This document shows positions 26,555 through 35,573 of a DNA stretch of 64,000 nucleotides, one piece after another (position 1 is the stretch's first letter; each line of letters begins with the position of its first letter). Under the pieces are notes generated by a model. That model was not told where the DNA came from. It ran no database searches and saw nothing but the letters and a program-made list of their open reading frames with translations. The stretch covers positions 24,615 to 88,614 of the forward strand of contig NZ_RDSD01000018.1 of assembly GCF_003712195.1 (NCBI RefSeq). The letters are read 5' to 3'. This DNA is from Proteiniphilum sp. X52. Its GTDB lineage: Bacteria > Bacteroidota > Bacteroidia > Bacteroidales > Dysgonomonadaceae. Position numbers and translations under genes: made by a program.

Positions 26555-26563
26555 AAGGGAGTG

Positions 26564-27664
26564 ATGGAAAATAAAAGATTGAGAGCAACACCGGCGGCCA
26601 GGGCTTTGGCGAGACGTCTGGGAGTGGATTTGCTCAGTGTGACCGGCACAGGTTACAAGGGACGTATCCATAAGGACGATATAGCCAATTTCAATTACGA
26701 GGAGAAAACACATATTTCTCCGCTTGCCCGCCATATTGCCGAAGTGCACAATATAGACCTGAAAGGGGTAAAAGGATCGGGACACCGCGATAAGATCATG
26801 AAAGATGATGTCTTGCAACTCATTTCCGATCCCGACCTGAAAACCAGATTCACGCTCAATGATTTTGGAGAAGTGTCCGTCTCCCAACCAGATCAGGTTA
26901 CGGCCAAACCCACAACAGAGGCATCACAGAAGGCGCCTGCCGCGTCACAGGATGTGCCGGTTGCGGGAGAAACCGAGACTGTGCCGATGACCCAGATGCG
27001 GAAAATCATCGCCAAACGGATGTCGGAAAGCTATTTCGGCATACCCACTTTTATCCAGACATGGGAAGTGGACATGACCGAGATGCTGGCGTTACGTAAA
27101 CGGTTGATCGAACCCATACAGGAGAAAACCGGGAAAAAACTGACCGTGACCGACCTGATCTCGCTGGCGGTAGTGAAAACGCTGTTGAGACACAAGTATA
27201 TCAATGCCAGTCTCAATCCCGAAGGAACGGAACTGACCTTCCACAATCATGTGCATCTGGGAATGGCGGTCGGCCTGGACGAAGGTCTGCTGGTGCCGGT
27301 AGTGAAGAACGCCCACCAAATGTCTCTCAGCGAATTTGTGGTCGCATTGAAAGATTTGACGGAACGCACTTTTTCAAAGAAACTGTTGCCCGACGAGCAG
27401 GCCGGAAGCACATTTACGATCAGTAACCTGGGGATGTACCCTGTAGATGAATTCACTGCCATCATCAACCAACCCAACGCCGCCATTTTGAGTGTCGCCT
27501 CGACAAAGGAAAAACTGGTGCCGGTGAACGGCGAGGCGGTGGTGCGGCCCATCATGAAGATGAGCCTTACCAGCGATCACCGTATCATCGACGGGCTGAC
27601 AGCAGCGAAATTCATGACCGAGCTGAAAAAATTGATGGAAGATCCGATCACTTTATTGATTTAA
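26564..27664 (+). CDS. Dihydrolipoamide acyltransferase (E2) lacking a lipoyl domain, two E3-binding domains
   Basis: The ATG at 26564 follows AAAAGGGAG and is preferred to the GTG at 26561. The protein (366 residues) starts straight with a peripheral subunit-binding domain (RATPAARALARRLGVDL, to about 42). A second follows (ISPLARHIAEVHNIDLKGVKG, about 50-88), then a Pro/Ala/Thr-rich linker, then the acyltransferase core from about 140 (PMTQMRKIIAKRMSESY) with the active site SDHRIIDG near 345. The usual N-terminal lipoyl domain is absent, and the upstream gene ends 9 bp earlier, so it has not been missed by start choice. The lipoyl domain is on E3. Confidence 0.93.
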   Translation: MENKRLRATPAARALARRLGVDLLSVTGTGYKGRIHKDDIANFNYEEKTHISPLARHIAEVHNIDLKGVKGSGHRDKIMKDDVLQLISDPDLKTRFTLNDFGEVSVSQPDQVTAKPTTEASQKAPAASQDVPVAGETETVPMTQMRKIIAKRMSESYFGIPTFIQTWEVDMTEMLALRKRLIEPIQEKTGKKLTVTDLISLAVVKTLLRHKYINASLNPEGTELTFHNHVHLGMAVGLDEGLLVPVVKNAHQMSLSEFVVALKDLTERTFSKKLLPDEQAGSTFTISNLGMYPVDEFTAIINQPNAAILSVASTKEKLVPVNGEAVVRPIMKMSLTSDHRIIDGLTAAKFMTELKKLMEDPITLLI

Positions 27665-27697
27665 GAGTGGCAATAGGAAATACAAAAAAACAGATAT

Positions 27698-29407
27698 ATG
27701 GCTTATGAAATAATCATGCCCAAGGCCGGTATTGACATGACCGAAGGGCAAGTGGTGAAATGGTTGAAGAAAGAGGGTGATCCGGTAAAAGAAGGCGAGA
27801 TTATTCTTGAGATAATGACCGACAAAACCAGTATGGAGATCGAAGCGGAAGCATCGGGTATCCTGTTGAAGATCGTGCATCCCGATGGTGATACCGTACC
27901 GGTAACAGAAGTGATCGGCTATATCGGGGCGGAGAACGAGTCGGTTGACACGCTGATGCCCGAAGTGATTGAGGATACCGGAGAGAAGGAGAGTGAGGAA
28001 GACAAGCGGATGATCCGTCTTGAGGACAATTACAATGTGGTGGTGATAGGAGGAGGCCCCGCCGGATATGTGGCCGCCATTAAGGCGGCGCAATTGGGAG
28101 CCAGGGTGGCCATTGTGGAGAAAGGCGAGTTTGGCGGTACCTGTCTGAATGTGGGATGTATCCCCACCAAAGCATATCTGAAGAATGCCGAGATCATCGA
28201 ACATATCCGCGAAGCATCCACAAGAGGGATTCTCATCGACAGTTCACAGATCAAAGTGGATATGGAGAAAGTGCAGGAGTACAAAAACGGGGTAGTGAAA
28301 AAACTGACCAGCGGTGTTGTGGCACTCCTCAAGAGCAATGGTGTGGACATTTATCAGGGCATTGGCAAGATCAACAAGAATAAAGATGTGGTAGTGAACG
28401 ACTCGCAGATCCTCAAAGCCGACAAGATTATCCTGGCAGGTGGCTCCAAAGCATCCAAGATCAATATCCCCGGTATCGAGAGCGACAAGGTGCTCACCAG
28501 CGACGATCTTCTCGCTATCAAGGAGGTGCCCGAGACACTGGCTGTCATTGGCGGTGGCGTGATCGGCACTGAGATGGGACAATCGTTTGCCGGCCTCGGA
28601 TCCAAAGTGATTATCATCGAGATGATGGATCGTATTGTGCCGCCTCTTGACCATGAGGTTTCTGCCGAATTGACCAAGATCATCAAGAAGAAAGGCATGA
28701 CAGTAATTACCTCTGCCCGTATTACTGAAATCGTGGATAAAGGTGATAAACTGGAGATCAAGATCGACGGGAAAGAGTCGGTGATCGCCGATAAGGCGTT
28801 GATCTCTATTGGCCGTGTACCCGATCTGGAAGGGATGGGTGAGATGAAATTCGAAACCGAGCGGGGCAAGATAAAGGTGGACAAATACATGGAGACGAGC
28901 GTGAAAGGGATTTACGCGCCCGGCGACGTAAACGGCATCAAGATGCTTGCGCACGTGGCTTTCCGCATGGGTGAGGTAGCCGCCGAAAATGTGGTAAAGG
29001 GCAATCATCGTTCCATCAAGTTGCTTTCAGCTCCGTCGGTGGTCTATACCTCTCCGGAGGTCGCGATGGTCGGCCTGACCGAAGAAGAAGCGCGGGCGAA
29101 GTATGACGATATCCGTATCGGGCGGTTCAACTTTGCCGCCAACGGTCGTGCTTTGGCGTCAAGTGAAGCGTATGGTTTCGTGAAAGTGATTGCTGATAAC
29201 CGCTATGGTGAAGTGCTGGGGGTGCATATCATTGGCCCGTCTGCCGCGGAAATCATTACCCAGGCGTCGTTGATCATGGAAATGGAGATTACCGTGGATG
29301 AAGTGATAAAGACCATCTACGGGCATCCCACCTATTCCGAAGCGTTGTTCGAGGCATTTGCCGATGTGCTGGGTGAAGCGGTGCATATCCCCAAAAAGAA
29401 GAAGTAA
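27698..29407 (+). CDS. lpdA: Dihydrolipoyl dehydrogenase (E3) with N-terminal lipoyl domain
   Basis: This 569-residue protein has a lipoyl domain at 1-80 (modified Lys near 41 in MTDKTSMEIEAE), a short linker, then an FAD/NAD disulfide oxidoreductase. That part has VVVIGGGPAGYVAAIKAA, the redox pair GGTCLNVGCIPTK (near 148), NAD motif AVIGGGVIGTEMGQ, YAPGDVNGIKMLAH and the C-terminal HPTYSEALFEAF with catalytic His-Glu. It reoxidises dihydrolipoamide to make NADH. It also seems to supply the swinging arm that E2 lacks. Confidence 0.96.
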   Translation: MAYEIIMPKAGIDMTEGQVVKWLKKEGDPVKEGEIILEIMTDKTSMEIEAEASGILLKIVHPDGDTVPVTEVIGYIGAENESVDTLMPEVIEDTGEKESEEDKRMIRLEDNYNVVVIGGGPAGYVAAIKAAQLGARVAIVEKGEFGGTCLNVGCIPTKAYLKNAEIIEHIREASTRGILIDSSQIKVDMEKVQEYKNGVVKKLTSGVVALLKSNGVDIYQGIGKINKNKDVVVNDSQILKADKIILAGGSKASKINIPGIESDKVLTSDDLLAIKEVPETLAVIGGGVIGTEMGQSFAGLGSKVIIIEMMDRIVPPLDHEVSAELTKIIKKKGMTVITSARITEIVDKGDKLEIKIDGKESVIADKALISIGRVPDLEGMGEMKFETERGKIKVDKYMETSVKGIYAPGDVNGIKMLAHVAFRMGEVAAENVVKGNHRSIKLLSAPSVVYTSPEVAMVGLTEEEARAKYDDIRIGRFNFAANGRALASSEAYGFVKVIADNRYGEVLGVHIIGPSAAEIITQASLIMEMEITVDEVIKTIYGHPTYSEALFEAFADVLGEAVHIPKKKK

Positions 29408-29428
29408 ATAAATTATATATTGCTTGTG

Positions 29429-29470
29429 GCGGGTTCCGGCAGAAAGATGACCGGGGCCCGCTCTTTTTTA
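29429..29470. terminator. Terminator between lpdA and pnuT
   Basis: GCGGGTTCCGG and CCGGGGCCCGC form a GC-rich stem with two mismatched pairs and an 11-base loop, followed on the plus strand by TCTTTTTT. It ends lpdA. The pnuT stop overlaps the T run from the other side. Confidence 0.75.
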
Positions 29471-30034
29471 TCCTTTTTCCCCTTTCATCATCCGTTTCCA
29501 TTTGAAATAACCGAATACGGAGATCACCGAATAGATCGCGAAGAGAATGGAAGTGGGGTAGAGTCCTTTCCATATATAAAGTCCGCAGGAAACAATATTC
29601 ACCAAGAACCAAAACCACCATTGTTCCACATGTTTGTGGGCAAGCAACCACATTCCGAGGATGCTAAGCGCTGTGGTGAAGCTGTCGCCGTAGGGGACGG
29701 GACTGTCGGTGAAACGGATCAGTATAAAGGCGATAACTGCAAAAACAACAGTGCCTATCAACGACAGAGGCAGGATATAGTGTCGGGGGGTGTGGCTGAT
29801 CGGCAGCTCCGATCCTTCCGATTGATGCTTTGTCCATCGCATCCAGCCGTAGATAGTGGCGAAGAAGTAGTACACATTAATTCCCATGTCGGCATAGAAC
29901 TTGCTCTGGAAGAATATCCACACATAGACGACAGGCATCAGCACACCCACCGGCCACAACCATTTGCTGGCATTGTATTCCAGATACAGATAGAGTAGTC
30001 CGATCACCGCGCCGATAATTTCAATGGTCTGCAT
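29468..30034 (-). CDS. pnuT: PnuC-family transporter, probable thiamin transporter PnuT
   Basis: From ATG 30034 (MQTIEIIGAVIGLLYLYLEY) it has about 188 residues, seven or so membrane spans, and the PnuC features WPVGVLMPVVYVWIFFQSKFYADMG, YYFFATIYGWMRW and PYGDSFTTALSILGMWLLA. PnuC-family proteins carry uncharged vitamins across the inner membrane. In Bacteroidetes the copy next to a TPP-riboswitch TonB receptor is the thiamin type. It lies 75 bp after the receptor on the same strand. Confidence 0.88.
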   Translation of the reverse strand: MQTIEIIGAVIGLLYLYLEYNASKWLWPVGVLMPVVYVWIFFQSKFYADMGINVYYFFATIYGWMRWTKHQSEGSELPISHTPRHYILPLSLIGTVVFAVIAFILIRFTDSPVPYGDSFTTALSILGMWLLAHKHVEQWWFWFLVNIVSCGLYIWKGLYPTSILFAIYSVISVFGYFKWKRMMKGEKG

Positions 30035-30056
30035 GATTTGGTTTTTATGTAAAGGC

Positions 30057-30092
30057 AAACGGATTTCCCCGGTGAAGGGAGAAAATCCGTTT
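30057..30092. terminator. Hairpin between the TonB receptor and pnuT
   Basis: AAACGGATTT and AAATCCGTTT are perfect 10-bp arms around a 16-base loop, in the gap between receptor and pnuT. There is no long T run on the minus strand, so it may be an attenuator or mRNA-stability element rather than a full terminator. Confidence 0.4.
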
Positions 30093-30109
30093 ACTATGTA
30101 TATGATTTC

Positions 30110-32344
30110 CTAGAAACTTAACGTAAGCCGCGCCGTATAATTCCTGGGTGCCTGAGGATAGTATCCAGTCCGATTGATGGTGCTTCCGTTCTCAAAAGCA
30201 TCTGTGGATGCCCATCCATTGGCTACATATTTCTTGTTGAACAGGTTATTGACAAAAACCTGGAGGTTGAGAGTTCCCAGGGCCGATGGCTTAAAGGTAT
30301 AACCGGCGGAAAAGTTACTCACGAAATAGGCGTCGATCGATTTTGCATCGTCCGATGTGTTGTCGAGATACTGTTTGCTTACATATTTCCCTATCAGGTT
30401 TAGGTAGAGAGCGTTTGTGGGCTGCCAGGTAACTCCTATGGCACTCACCAGGCTGGGTGAGAATGAAATGTCGGTCGTCCCGTAATCTTCGGATATCTGT
30501 CCTATCCTCTTGCTATCCTCCTCGTTATGATACAGGTCAAAGTAGGCCGTGTAGTTGTCGATCTTGTTCCGGCTGAGTGTGGTGTTGGCGTCCAAGAAGA
30601 ATGTGTTGTTAAAGAGGGGTATGGCTGCTTCCAGTTCAATGCCGACCCGGTAGCTGTCTTTTACATTTTCCATCAATTTGTATCCTATGTCGCTGAGCTT
30701 TCCGGTCTGTACCATTTGGTTATGGTAATCCATGTAATAGAGGTTTGCTCCTAATCGGATACCACTCTCTCCCTGATGTCGGTACCCCAACTCATAGTCG
30801 ATCATCCGTTCTGGCTTGATGGGATTGACAGCGCCTCCTTTTATCCCATCTTTCAGGTCGGTTCGGAGAGGTTCGCGTTGTCCTACGGCGGCCGAGGCAT
30901 AGAACCGGTTATGGTCGTTCATCCGGAACGAAAGGCCGGCTTTCGGGTTCACGAAGTTGTAATTGAATTCTCCCGTCAGATCCATCAAATCGTCATCGAC
31001 ACCGCGGAAACGGTAGCCAATGCGGCGGTATTGCAGGTCACCGAAAAGAGAGAGTTTCCCGTTCAGTTGGTATTCTGCCTTGGCAAAGAGGTTCATTTCC
31101 GATTTTTCACCCACGTTGCGGTACCACTCGTAATTCTCGGGTATATTCTCCGAGTGTTTTATCCAGGGGAGCCTTCCGTAATGGTCGCCGTCATAGAAAC
31201 TGTACATTCCGCCAAAGGTCACTTCCAGGTTATTCTTTGTATAGTTGAAACTGAGGTTGGCCACGTAAAAATCATTTTTCATCAACTTTTGCCGTACGAA
31301 GTCGGTGCGGCTATAGGTGCTGTCGCCAATTGTCTGCGGCTTTAACCCGAAATCGGAATATTTTCTGTTGTAGCGGTAATTTTCGTAGTAGCCGTAACCA
31401 TGGTTGTAGCTGAGTCCCGCGTTCATCGTTAGATTCCGGCCCAGTTCCCTTGCAAGGGTGAGTTGCAGGATATCGGAGTAATAATTGTCGGTTTCATTGT
31501 CATAGTAGAGCCTGTTGCCCGCGTCGTCTTTGTATTCCCCGGCCGGATTGTAACGCCGTCCATACTCTTGGTCCTTCATTTGCTTTTCAGAAACACCCAC
31601 CCAGGTGATGCCGGTATGTTGAATCCCTTTCATGTAGATCATACGAAACAGCTGCTTGTCAGTGTAATGGGATAATGCGGCATACAGGTTGGTGTGGTCC
31701 ACCTTCCCGTTTCTTATATAGCCATCGGCCAACACACGGGAATAGCGGGTGTCGAACGAAAATCCATTCTTCAATATCCCTGTTCCCGCGGCTATATTGG
31801 ACAAGAATGTGCCATAACTGCCTACCGCGGTAGAAGCTTCCCCATAGGCCTCGGAACGCGCCCCGGCCGTTTGCAGGGAGATGCTGGCTCCAAAAGCGGC
31901 CGATCCATTGGTGGATGTTCCCACCCCCCGCTGTATCTGGATGTTCTGTAATGAGTGGGATAGATCGGGCAAGTTTACCCAATAGACCTCCTGGCTTTCG
32001 GGATTGTTCAACGGTACCCCGTTGAGGGTCACGTTGATGCGCGTGGCGTCGGTGCCCCTGATCCTGAATGCCGCATTGCCTACGCCTAATCCGTCCTCGG
32101 TAAAAGAGACCAATGACGGGGTAGTTTGCAGGATAGCCGGAATATTTCGGGCCGCATTCTGTTTCCGTATCTCTGACGAAGAGATGTTGGAATAGGCCAC
32201 CGGTGTGTTTTGCCCGGCGCGGGTGGCGGAAACAATTACCTCTTCCAGTTGAATTTGACTAAGAGTGTCGGATGGCACCTCATGTGCCTTTGCTTGATAG
32301 ACCAATGCCAACAGGATTGCCGGCAATAAAAAAACCTTTTTCAT
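30110..32344 (-). CDS. TonB-dependent receptor, probable thiamin receptor
   Basis: This 744-residue outer-membrane receptor has a signal peptide (ending QAKA-H), a TonB-box-like QLEEVIVSATRAG and a plug domain (NIPAILQTTPSLVSF, FRIRGTDATRINVTLNGVPLN). Its barrel ends NYTARLTLSF. No STN or carboxypeptidase-like domain is present, so it is of the vitamin/metal type rather than SusC type. A TPP riboswitch lies in its leader and pnuT follows, which together indicate thiamin or thiamin phosphate uptake. Confidence 0.93.
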   Translation of the reverse strand: MKKVFLLPAILLALVYQAKAHEVPSDTLSQIQLEEVIVSATRAGQNTPVAYSNISSSEIRKQNAARNIPAILQTTPSLVSFTEDGLGVGNAAFRIRGTDATRINVTLNGVPLNNPESQEVYWVNLPDLSHSLQNIQIQRGVGTSTNGSAAFGASISLQTAGARSEAYGEASTAVGSYGTFLSNIAAGTGILKNGFSFDTRYSRVLADGYIRNGKVDHTNLYAALSHYTDKQLFRMIYMKGIQHTGITWVGVSEKQMKDQEYGRRYNPAGEYKDDAGNRLYYDNETDNYYSDILQLTLARELGRNLTMNAGLSYNHGYGYYENYRYNRKYSDFGLKPQTIGDSTYSRTDFVRQKLMKNDFYVANLSFNYTKNNLEVTFGGMYSFYDGDHYGRLPWIKHSENIPENYEWYRNVGEKSEMNLFAKAEYQLNGKLSLFGDLQYRRIGYRFRGVDDDLMDLTGEFNYNFVNPKAGLSFRMNDHNRFYASAAVGQREPLRTDLKDGIKGGAVNPIKPERMIDYELGYRHQGESGIRLGANLYYMDYHNQMVQTGKLSDIGYKLMENVKDSYRVGIELEAAIPLFNNTFFLDANTTLSRNKIDNYTAYFDLYHNEEDSKRIGQISEDYGTTDISFSPSLVSAIGVTWQPTNALYLNLIGKYVSKQYLDNTSDDAKSIDAYFVSNFSAGYTFKPSALGTLNLQVFVNNLFNKKYVANGWASTDAFENGSTINRTGYYPQAPRNYTARLTLSF

Positions 32345-32464
32345 TTACTTTTACTTTAAATTTTAGGATGGACAACGCGACTTGCATCGTGCATCGTTAA
32401 TGAGTGAAATAAAAAAGGGGATTTGTGAAGATGTATACCAGAAAAACCACGAAGTGTGGACTAT

Positions 32465-32541
32465 TATTCCCTACGCCGGCATTACCCGGATCAGGTGATT
32501 TGGGTATGATCTCAGCCCGTTTACTTGGGCACCCCCTGTCG
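32465..32541 (-). ncRNA. TPP riboswitch (THI element)
   Basis: Read on the minus strand the element shows the THI-box in order: GGGGGTGCCC, then GGGCTGAGATCATACCC, then ACCTGATCCGGGTAATGCC, then GGCGTAGGGAA. It is 121 bp upstream of the TonB-receptor ATG. Binding of thiamin diphosphate would switch off receptor and pnuT expression. Confidence 0.96.
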
Positions 32542-32551
32542 AATGAGTAAA

Positions 32552-32559
32552 CAAAGATA
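32552..32559 (-). promoter_or_regulatory. -7 box of the thiamin-uptake operon
   Basis: TATCTTTG on the minus strand fits TAnnTTTG and lies 11 bp upstream of the riboswitch. No convincing -33 box is visible at 20 bp. Confidence 0.5.
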
Positions 32560-32668
32560 GGCCAATTTTGTTCAGAAGGAGAGTCATCTGCTGTTTTTTA
32601 ACATCCGAAATAGTTGTCAAGGCAAAAATAACCGGTTGGATAGGTGTTGTTTTTGGATTTATTTGTAA

Positions 32669-32749
32669 TTTCGTTCACTTAAGTCAGACTATTTCCCGCA
32701 ATGGCATGATCCAAGCAAGCTTGTCTTCTGCTCATCTTGCTTAACGAAA
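32669..32749. repeat. AAGCAAGCTTG dispersed palindromic repeat, best copy
   Basis: This 81-bp element has ends TTTCGTT and AACGAAA and internal partial arms ACTTAAG / CTTGCTTAA. The centre holds CCAAGCAAGCTTGTCTTC, with palindromic AAGCTT. Related copies are at 24058-24200 (reverse orientation, expanded) and 8147-8203 (partial). Confidence 0.5.
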
Positions 32750-32896
32750 TAGTTTGCTGAAGGGAAATTTCCGGATTTTCATCGGGCTTTTTCCATACCT
32801 GCCGTATATGGCCGATGATCATACATTGATGAATGGTGAAAAAGCGGTTAAACGGCTCATTTTAATGAACGAGCATAAACAGGGTCAAAGAGGTAT

Positions 32897-35197
32897 ATGA
32901 ACGAGGAAGAAAAACTGGTTGCGGAAGACCAGATGATTGAGGATGAGTTTCAGGCTCTTCTGAGCGATTATCTGAATTCGAATCACCGGCGGAAGGTGGA
33001 CATCATCACCCGCGCGTATAACATGGCGAAAGAAGCGCATAAAGGCGCGCGCCGGCGTTCGGGAGAACCTTATATCATGCATCCGCTGGCGGTAGCCCGT
33101 ATTGTGTCGAAAGAAATGGGGTTGGGGTCTACCTCCATCTCCGCTTCCCTGTTGCATGATGTGGTGGAAGATACCGATTATACCGTGGAAGATATCCGCG
33201 CGCTGTTTGGCGAGAAGATCGCGCAGATTGTGGATGGTCTGACAAAAATCTCGCATGGCATGTTTGGGGAGAATGTGTCGGCGCAGGCAGAGAACTTCAG
33301 AAAACTGCTGCTGACCATGTCGGATGATATCCGCGTGATCCTTATCAAGATCGCGGACCGGCTGCACAATATGCGTACGCTCTCTTCCATGACGATTGCC
33401 AAACAGTACAAGATCACAGGGGAGACACTCTATATTTATGCCCCGTTAGCGCATCGCCTGGGGCTTTTTGCTATCAAAACCGAACTGGAAGAACTCTGTT
33501 TCAAGTATGAGCATCCTGAAACCTATGCCGACCTGACACGAAAGATTGAGGAGACAGCGCCGGAGCGAAACAAGATATATGAAAATTTCGCCGTTCCAGT
33601 GATAAAGGCGCTCGATAAGATGGATATGGAATATGAGATGCGGGCGCGGGTCAAGTCGGTCTATTCCATTTGGAACAAGATGCAGACCAAAGGGATTGAA
33701 TTCTCGGAGGTGTACGACCTGTTTGCCGTGCGGATTATTTTCGAAGTACATCCCGGTATGGATGAGAAAAAGCAATGCTGGGACATTTACTCCGCCATCA
33801 CCGATATATACAAACTTCGTCCTGACCGTATTCGCGACTGGGTGAGCCATCCCAAGGCCAACGGTTATCAGGCGCTGCATCTTACGGTGATGGGGCCGGA
33901 CGGAAAATGGATCGAAATACAGATCCGCAGCCGCCGGATGGACGATATTGCCGAAAAAGGATTTGCCGCCCACTGGAAATATAAGGAAAACAGGATTGAA
34001 GAGGACAATGAATTGGACAAATGGTTGAAAACCATCCAGGAGGTGCTGGCCAATCCGAATCCGAATGCCATCGACTTTCTGGATACGGTAAAGATGAATC
34101 TTTTCTCGTCTGAAATTTTCGTGTTCACTCCCAAAGGCGAGATAAAAACCCTTCCGCAGGGAGCGACGGCACTCGATTTCGCCTATACCATCCATACCAG
34201 GGTAGGCGATCATTGTTTAGGCGCCAAGGTGAATCATACGCTGGTCCCACTCAGTCGGAAGCTAAGTAGTGGCGATCAGGTGGAGATACTCACCTCTCAA
34301 TCGGTCAACCCGCAGCCGGAATGGCTCAATTTCGTCACCACGGCCAAAGCCCGGACTAAGATTGAGGCGTCGTTGCGGCGGCAGCGGCGAAGGATTACCG
34401 AAAAGGGGCGGAAAATGCTTGAAGAGCTGTTTGAAAATGAACCTATCGACAACACAGTCTTTAATAAGATACTTCATGTGTATAAGGCTGAGAACAAAGA
34501 TGACCTTTATTATCTGATCGGCAATAACGAAGTTTCGCTTCCTTCCAATAAAGAGGCCTTCTTTAAAATGAAGATCGAACCGGAGAAACAGGATAACCTG
34601 TTCGTGCGGTATATGAAACAGGCGATGAATGCCATCAAAAAGGCGCCGCCTGTCGATCAGAGGAATATAAAGAACGGACAAAAGGAATCCGAAGCATCCG
34701 TGGTGTCGGAAGAGTTGGCGGGAGAAAGGGAGAAGATTGACCGGAAAGCTGATTTCCTGCTTACGGAAACCAATTTCCGCAAGAATTTCATTGTTTCTTC
34801 CTGTTGTAACCCGCTTCCGGGTGACGAGGTATTCGGCTATGTGACCGAGAAAGAGGAGGTGGAGGTGCACAAACGTTCCTGCCGGACAGGCTTGAAGTTG
34901 AAATCCAGTTTTGGTGACCGGATCATTGCGGTGAAATGGGGCGATTACCGGCAATATTCTTTTTTGGCATCCATCGTTTTTACGGGAATAGACCGGGTGG
35001 GGATATTGGGAACCATACTGTCGAAACTGTCAGAGGATGTGGTGGTGAACATACAGAGCGTAAATGTTTCCACCAATGACGGCATCTTTGAGGGCGTGTT
35101 CAATATACATGTCCATAGCGCGGAAGAAGTGAATCAACTCTGTGCCAAGATAGCAAAAGTGGACGGTGTAAGCACCGTCCACAGATCCACTATTTAA
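32897..35197 (+). CDS. Bifunctional (p)ppGpp synthetase/hydrolase (RelA/SpoT family)
   Basis: This 766-residue protein has an HD hydrolase domain with intact HDVVEDTDYT near 88. A synthetase domain follows (RVKSVYSIWNKM; HPKANGYQALHLTVM near 320; EIQIRSRRMDDIAEKGFAAHWKYK). Next are a TGS domain (FVFTPKGEIKTLPQGATALDFAY), a helical/zinc-finger region (CCNPLPGDEVFGYV) and a C-terminal ACT domain (FTGIDRVGILGTI). Both activities look intact, so it can make and destroy the stringent alarmone. Its last eight bases overlap the convergent hypothetical gene. Confidence 0.96.
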   Translation: MNEEEKLVAEDQMIEDEFQALLSDYLNSNHRRKVDIITRAYNMAKEAHKGARRRSGEPYIMHPLAVARIVSKEMGLGSTSISASLLHDVVEDTDYTVEDIRALFGEKIAQIVDGLTKISHGMFGENVSAQAENFRKLLLTMSDDIRVILIKIADRLHNMRTLSSMTIAKQYKITGETLYIYAPLAHRLGLFAIKTELEELCFKYEHPETYADLTRKIEETAPERNKIYENFAVPVIKALDKMDMEYEMRARVKSVYSIWNKMQTKGIEFSEVYDLFAVRIIFEVHPGMDEKKQCWDIYSAITDIYKLRPDRIRDWVSHPKANGYQALHLTVMGPDGKWIEIQIRSRRMDDIAEKGFAAHWKYKENRIEEDNELDKWLKTIQEVLANPNPNAIDFLDTVKMNLFSSEIFVFTPKGEIKTLPQGATALDFAYTIHTRVGDHCLGAKVNHTLVPLSRKLSSGDQVEILTSQSVNPQPEWLNFVTTAKARTKIEASLRRQRRRITEKGRKMLEELFENEPIDNTVFNKILHVYKAENKDDLYYLIGNNEVSLPSNKEAFFKMKIEPEKQDNLFVRYMKQAMNAIKKAPPVDQRNIKNGQKESEASVVSEELAGEREKIDRKADFLLTETNFRKNFIVSSCCNPLPGDEVFGYVTEKEEVEVHKRSCRTGLKLKSSFGDRIIAVKWGDYRQYSFLASIVFTGIDRVGILGTILSKLSEDVVVNIQSVNVSTNDGIFEGVFNIHVHSAEEVNQLCAKIAKVDGVSTVHRSTI

Positions 35198-35573
35198 TTC
35201 TTTTTCTTTTTCTACCGAACAGCATGGATGGAATCTTCCTGACAGCAAATGCTATGAGTGCCGGTTTGGCGACTTTCCATGAGAGGGATCCTATAAGAGG
35301 GAGATTCGACAAGGCGAGATTCAACCAGGGGTTGGTCCTCCTTGTCCCAAAAGGAGTGATGGAATAAGAAGAACCGCTCGACAAATGATTTACTGTTTCG
35401 GCCAGTTTTGATTTTACCGAGGAAGTGATGCCTTTGGTGAGCATCGTTCCCCAGTTATCGTTCAAATACTGTAATTGATACGATAGCCGTTGACTTGCAA
35501 TGACACGTTCTTCACGCAACCGTTTCTTTTCTAACCGAAGTTCCTCCAGCGGAGTCAATTTATAGGTACTCAT
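35190..35573 (-). CDS. Hypothetical basic protein, third gene of an envelope trio
   Basis: This 127-residue protein has a charged N-terminal coil (LEELRLEKKRLREERVIA), a weakly hydrophobic middle and a very basic tail (MLFGRKRKRIK). No family is recognised. Its ATG overlaps the stop of the holin-like gene (ATGA) and its end overlaps relA/spoT tail to tail by 8 bp. Co-occurrence suggests a role with the membrane protein upstream. Confidence 0.7.
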   Translation of the reverse strand: MSTYKLTPLEELRLEKKRLREERVIASQRLSYQLQYLNDNWGTMLTKGITSSVKSKLAETVNHLSSGSSYSITPFGTRRTNPWLNLALSNLPLIGSLSWKVAKPALIAFAVRKIPSMLFGRKRKRIK

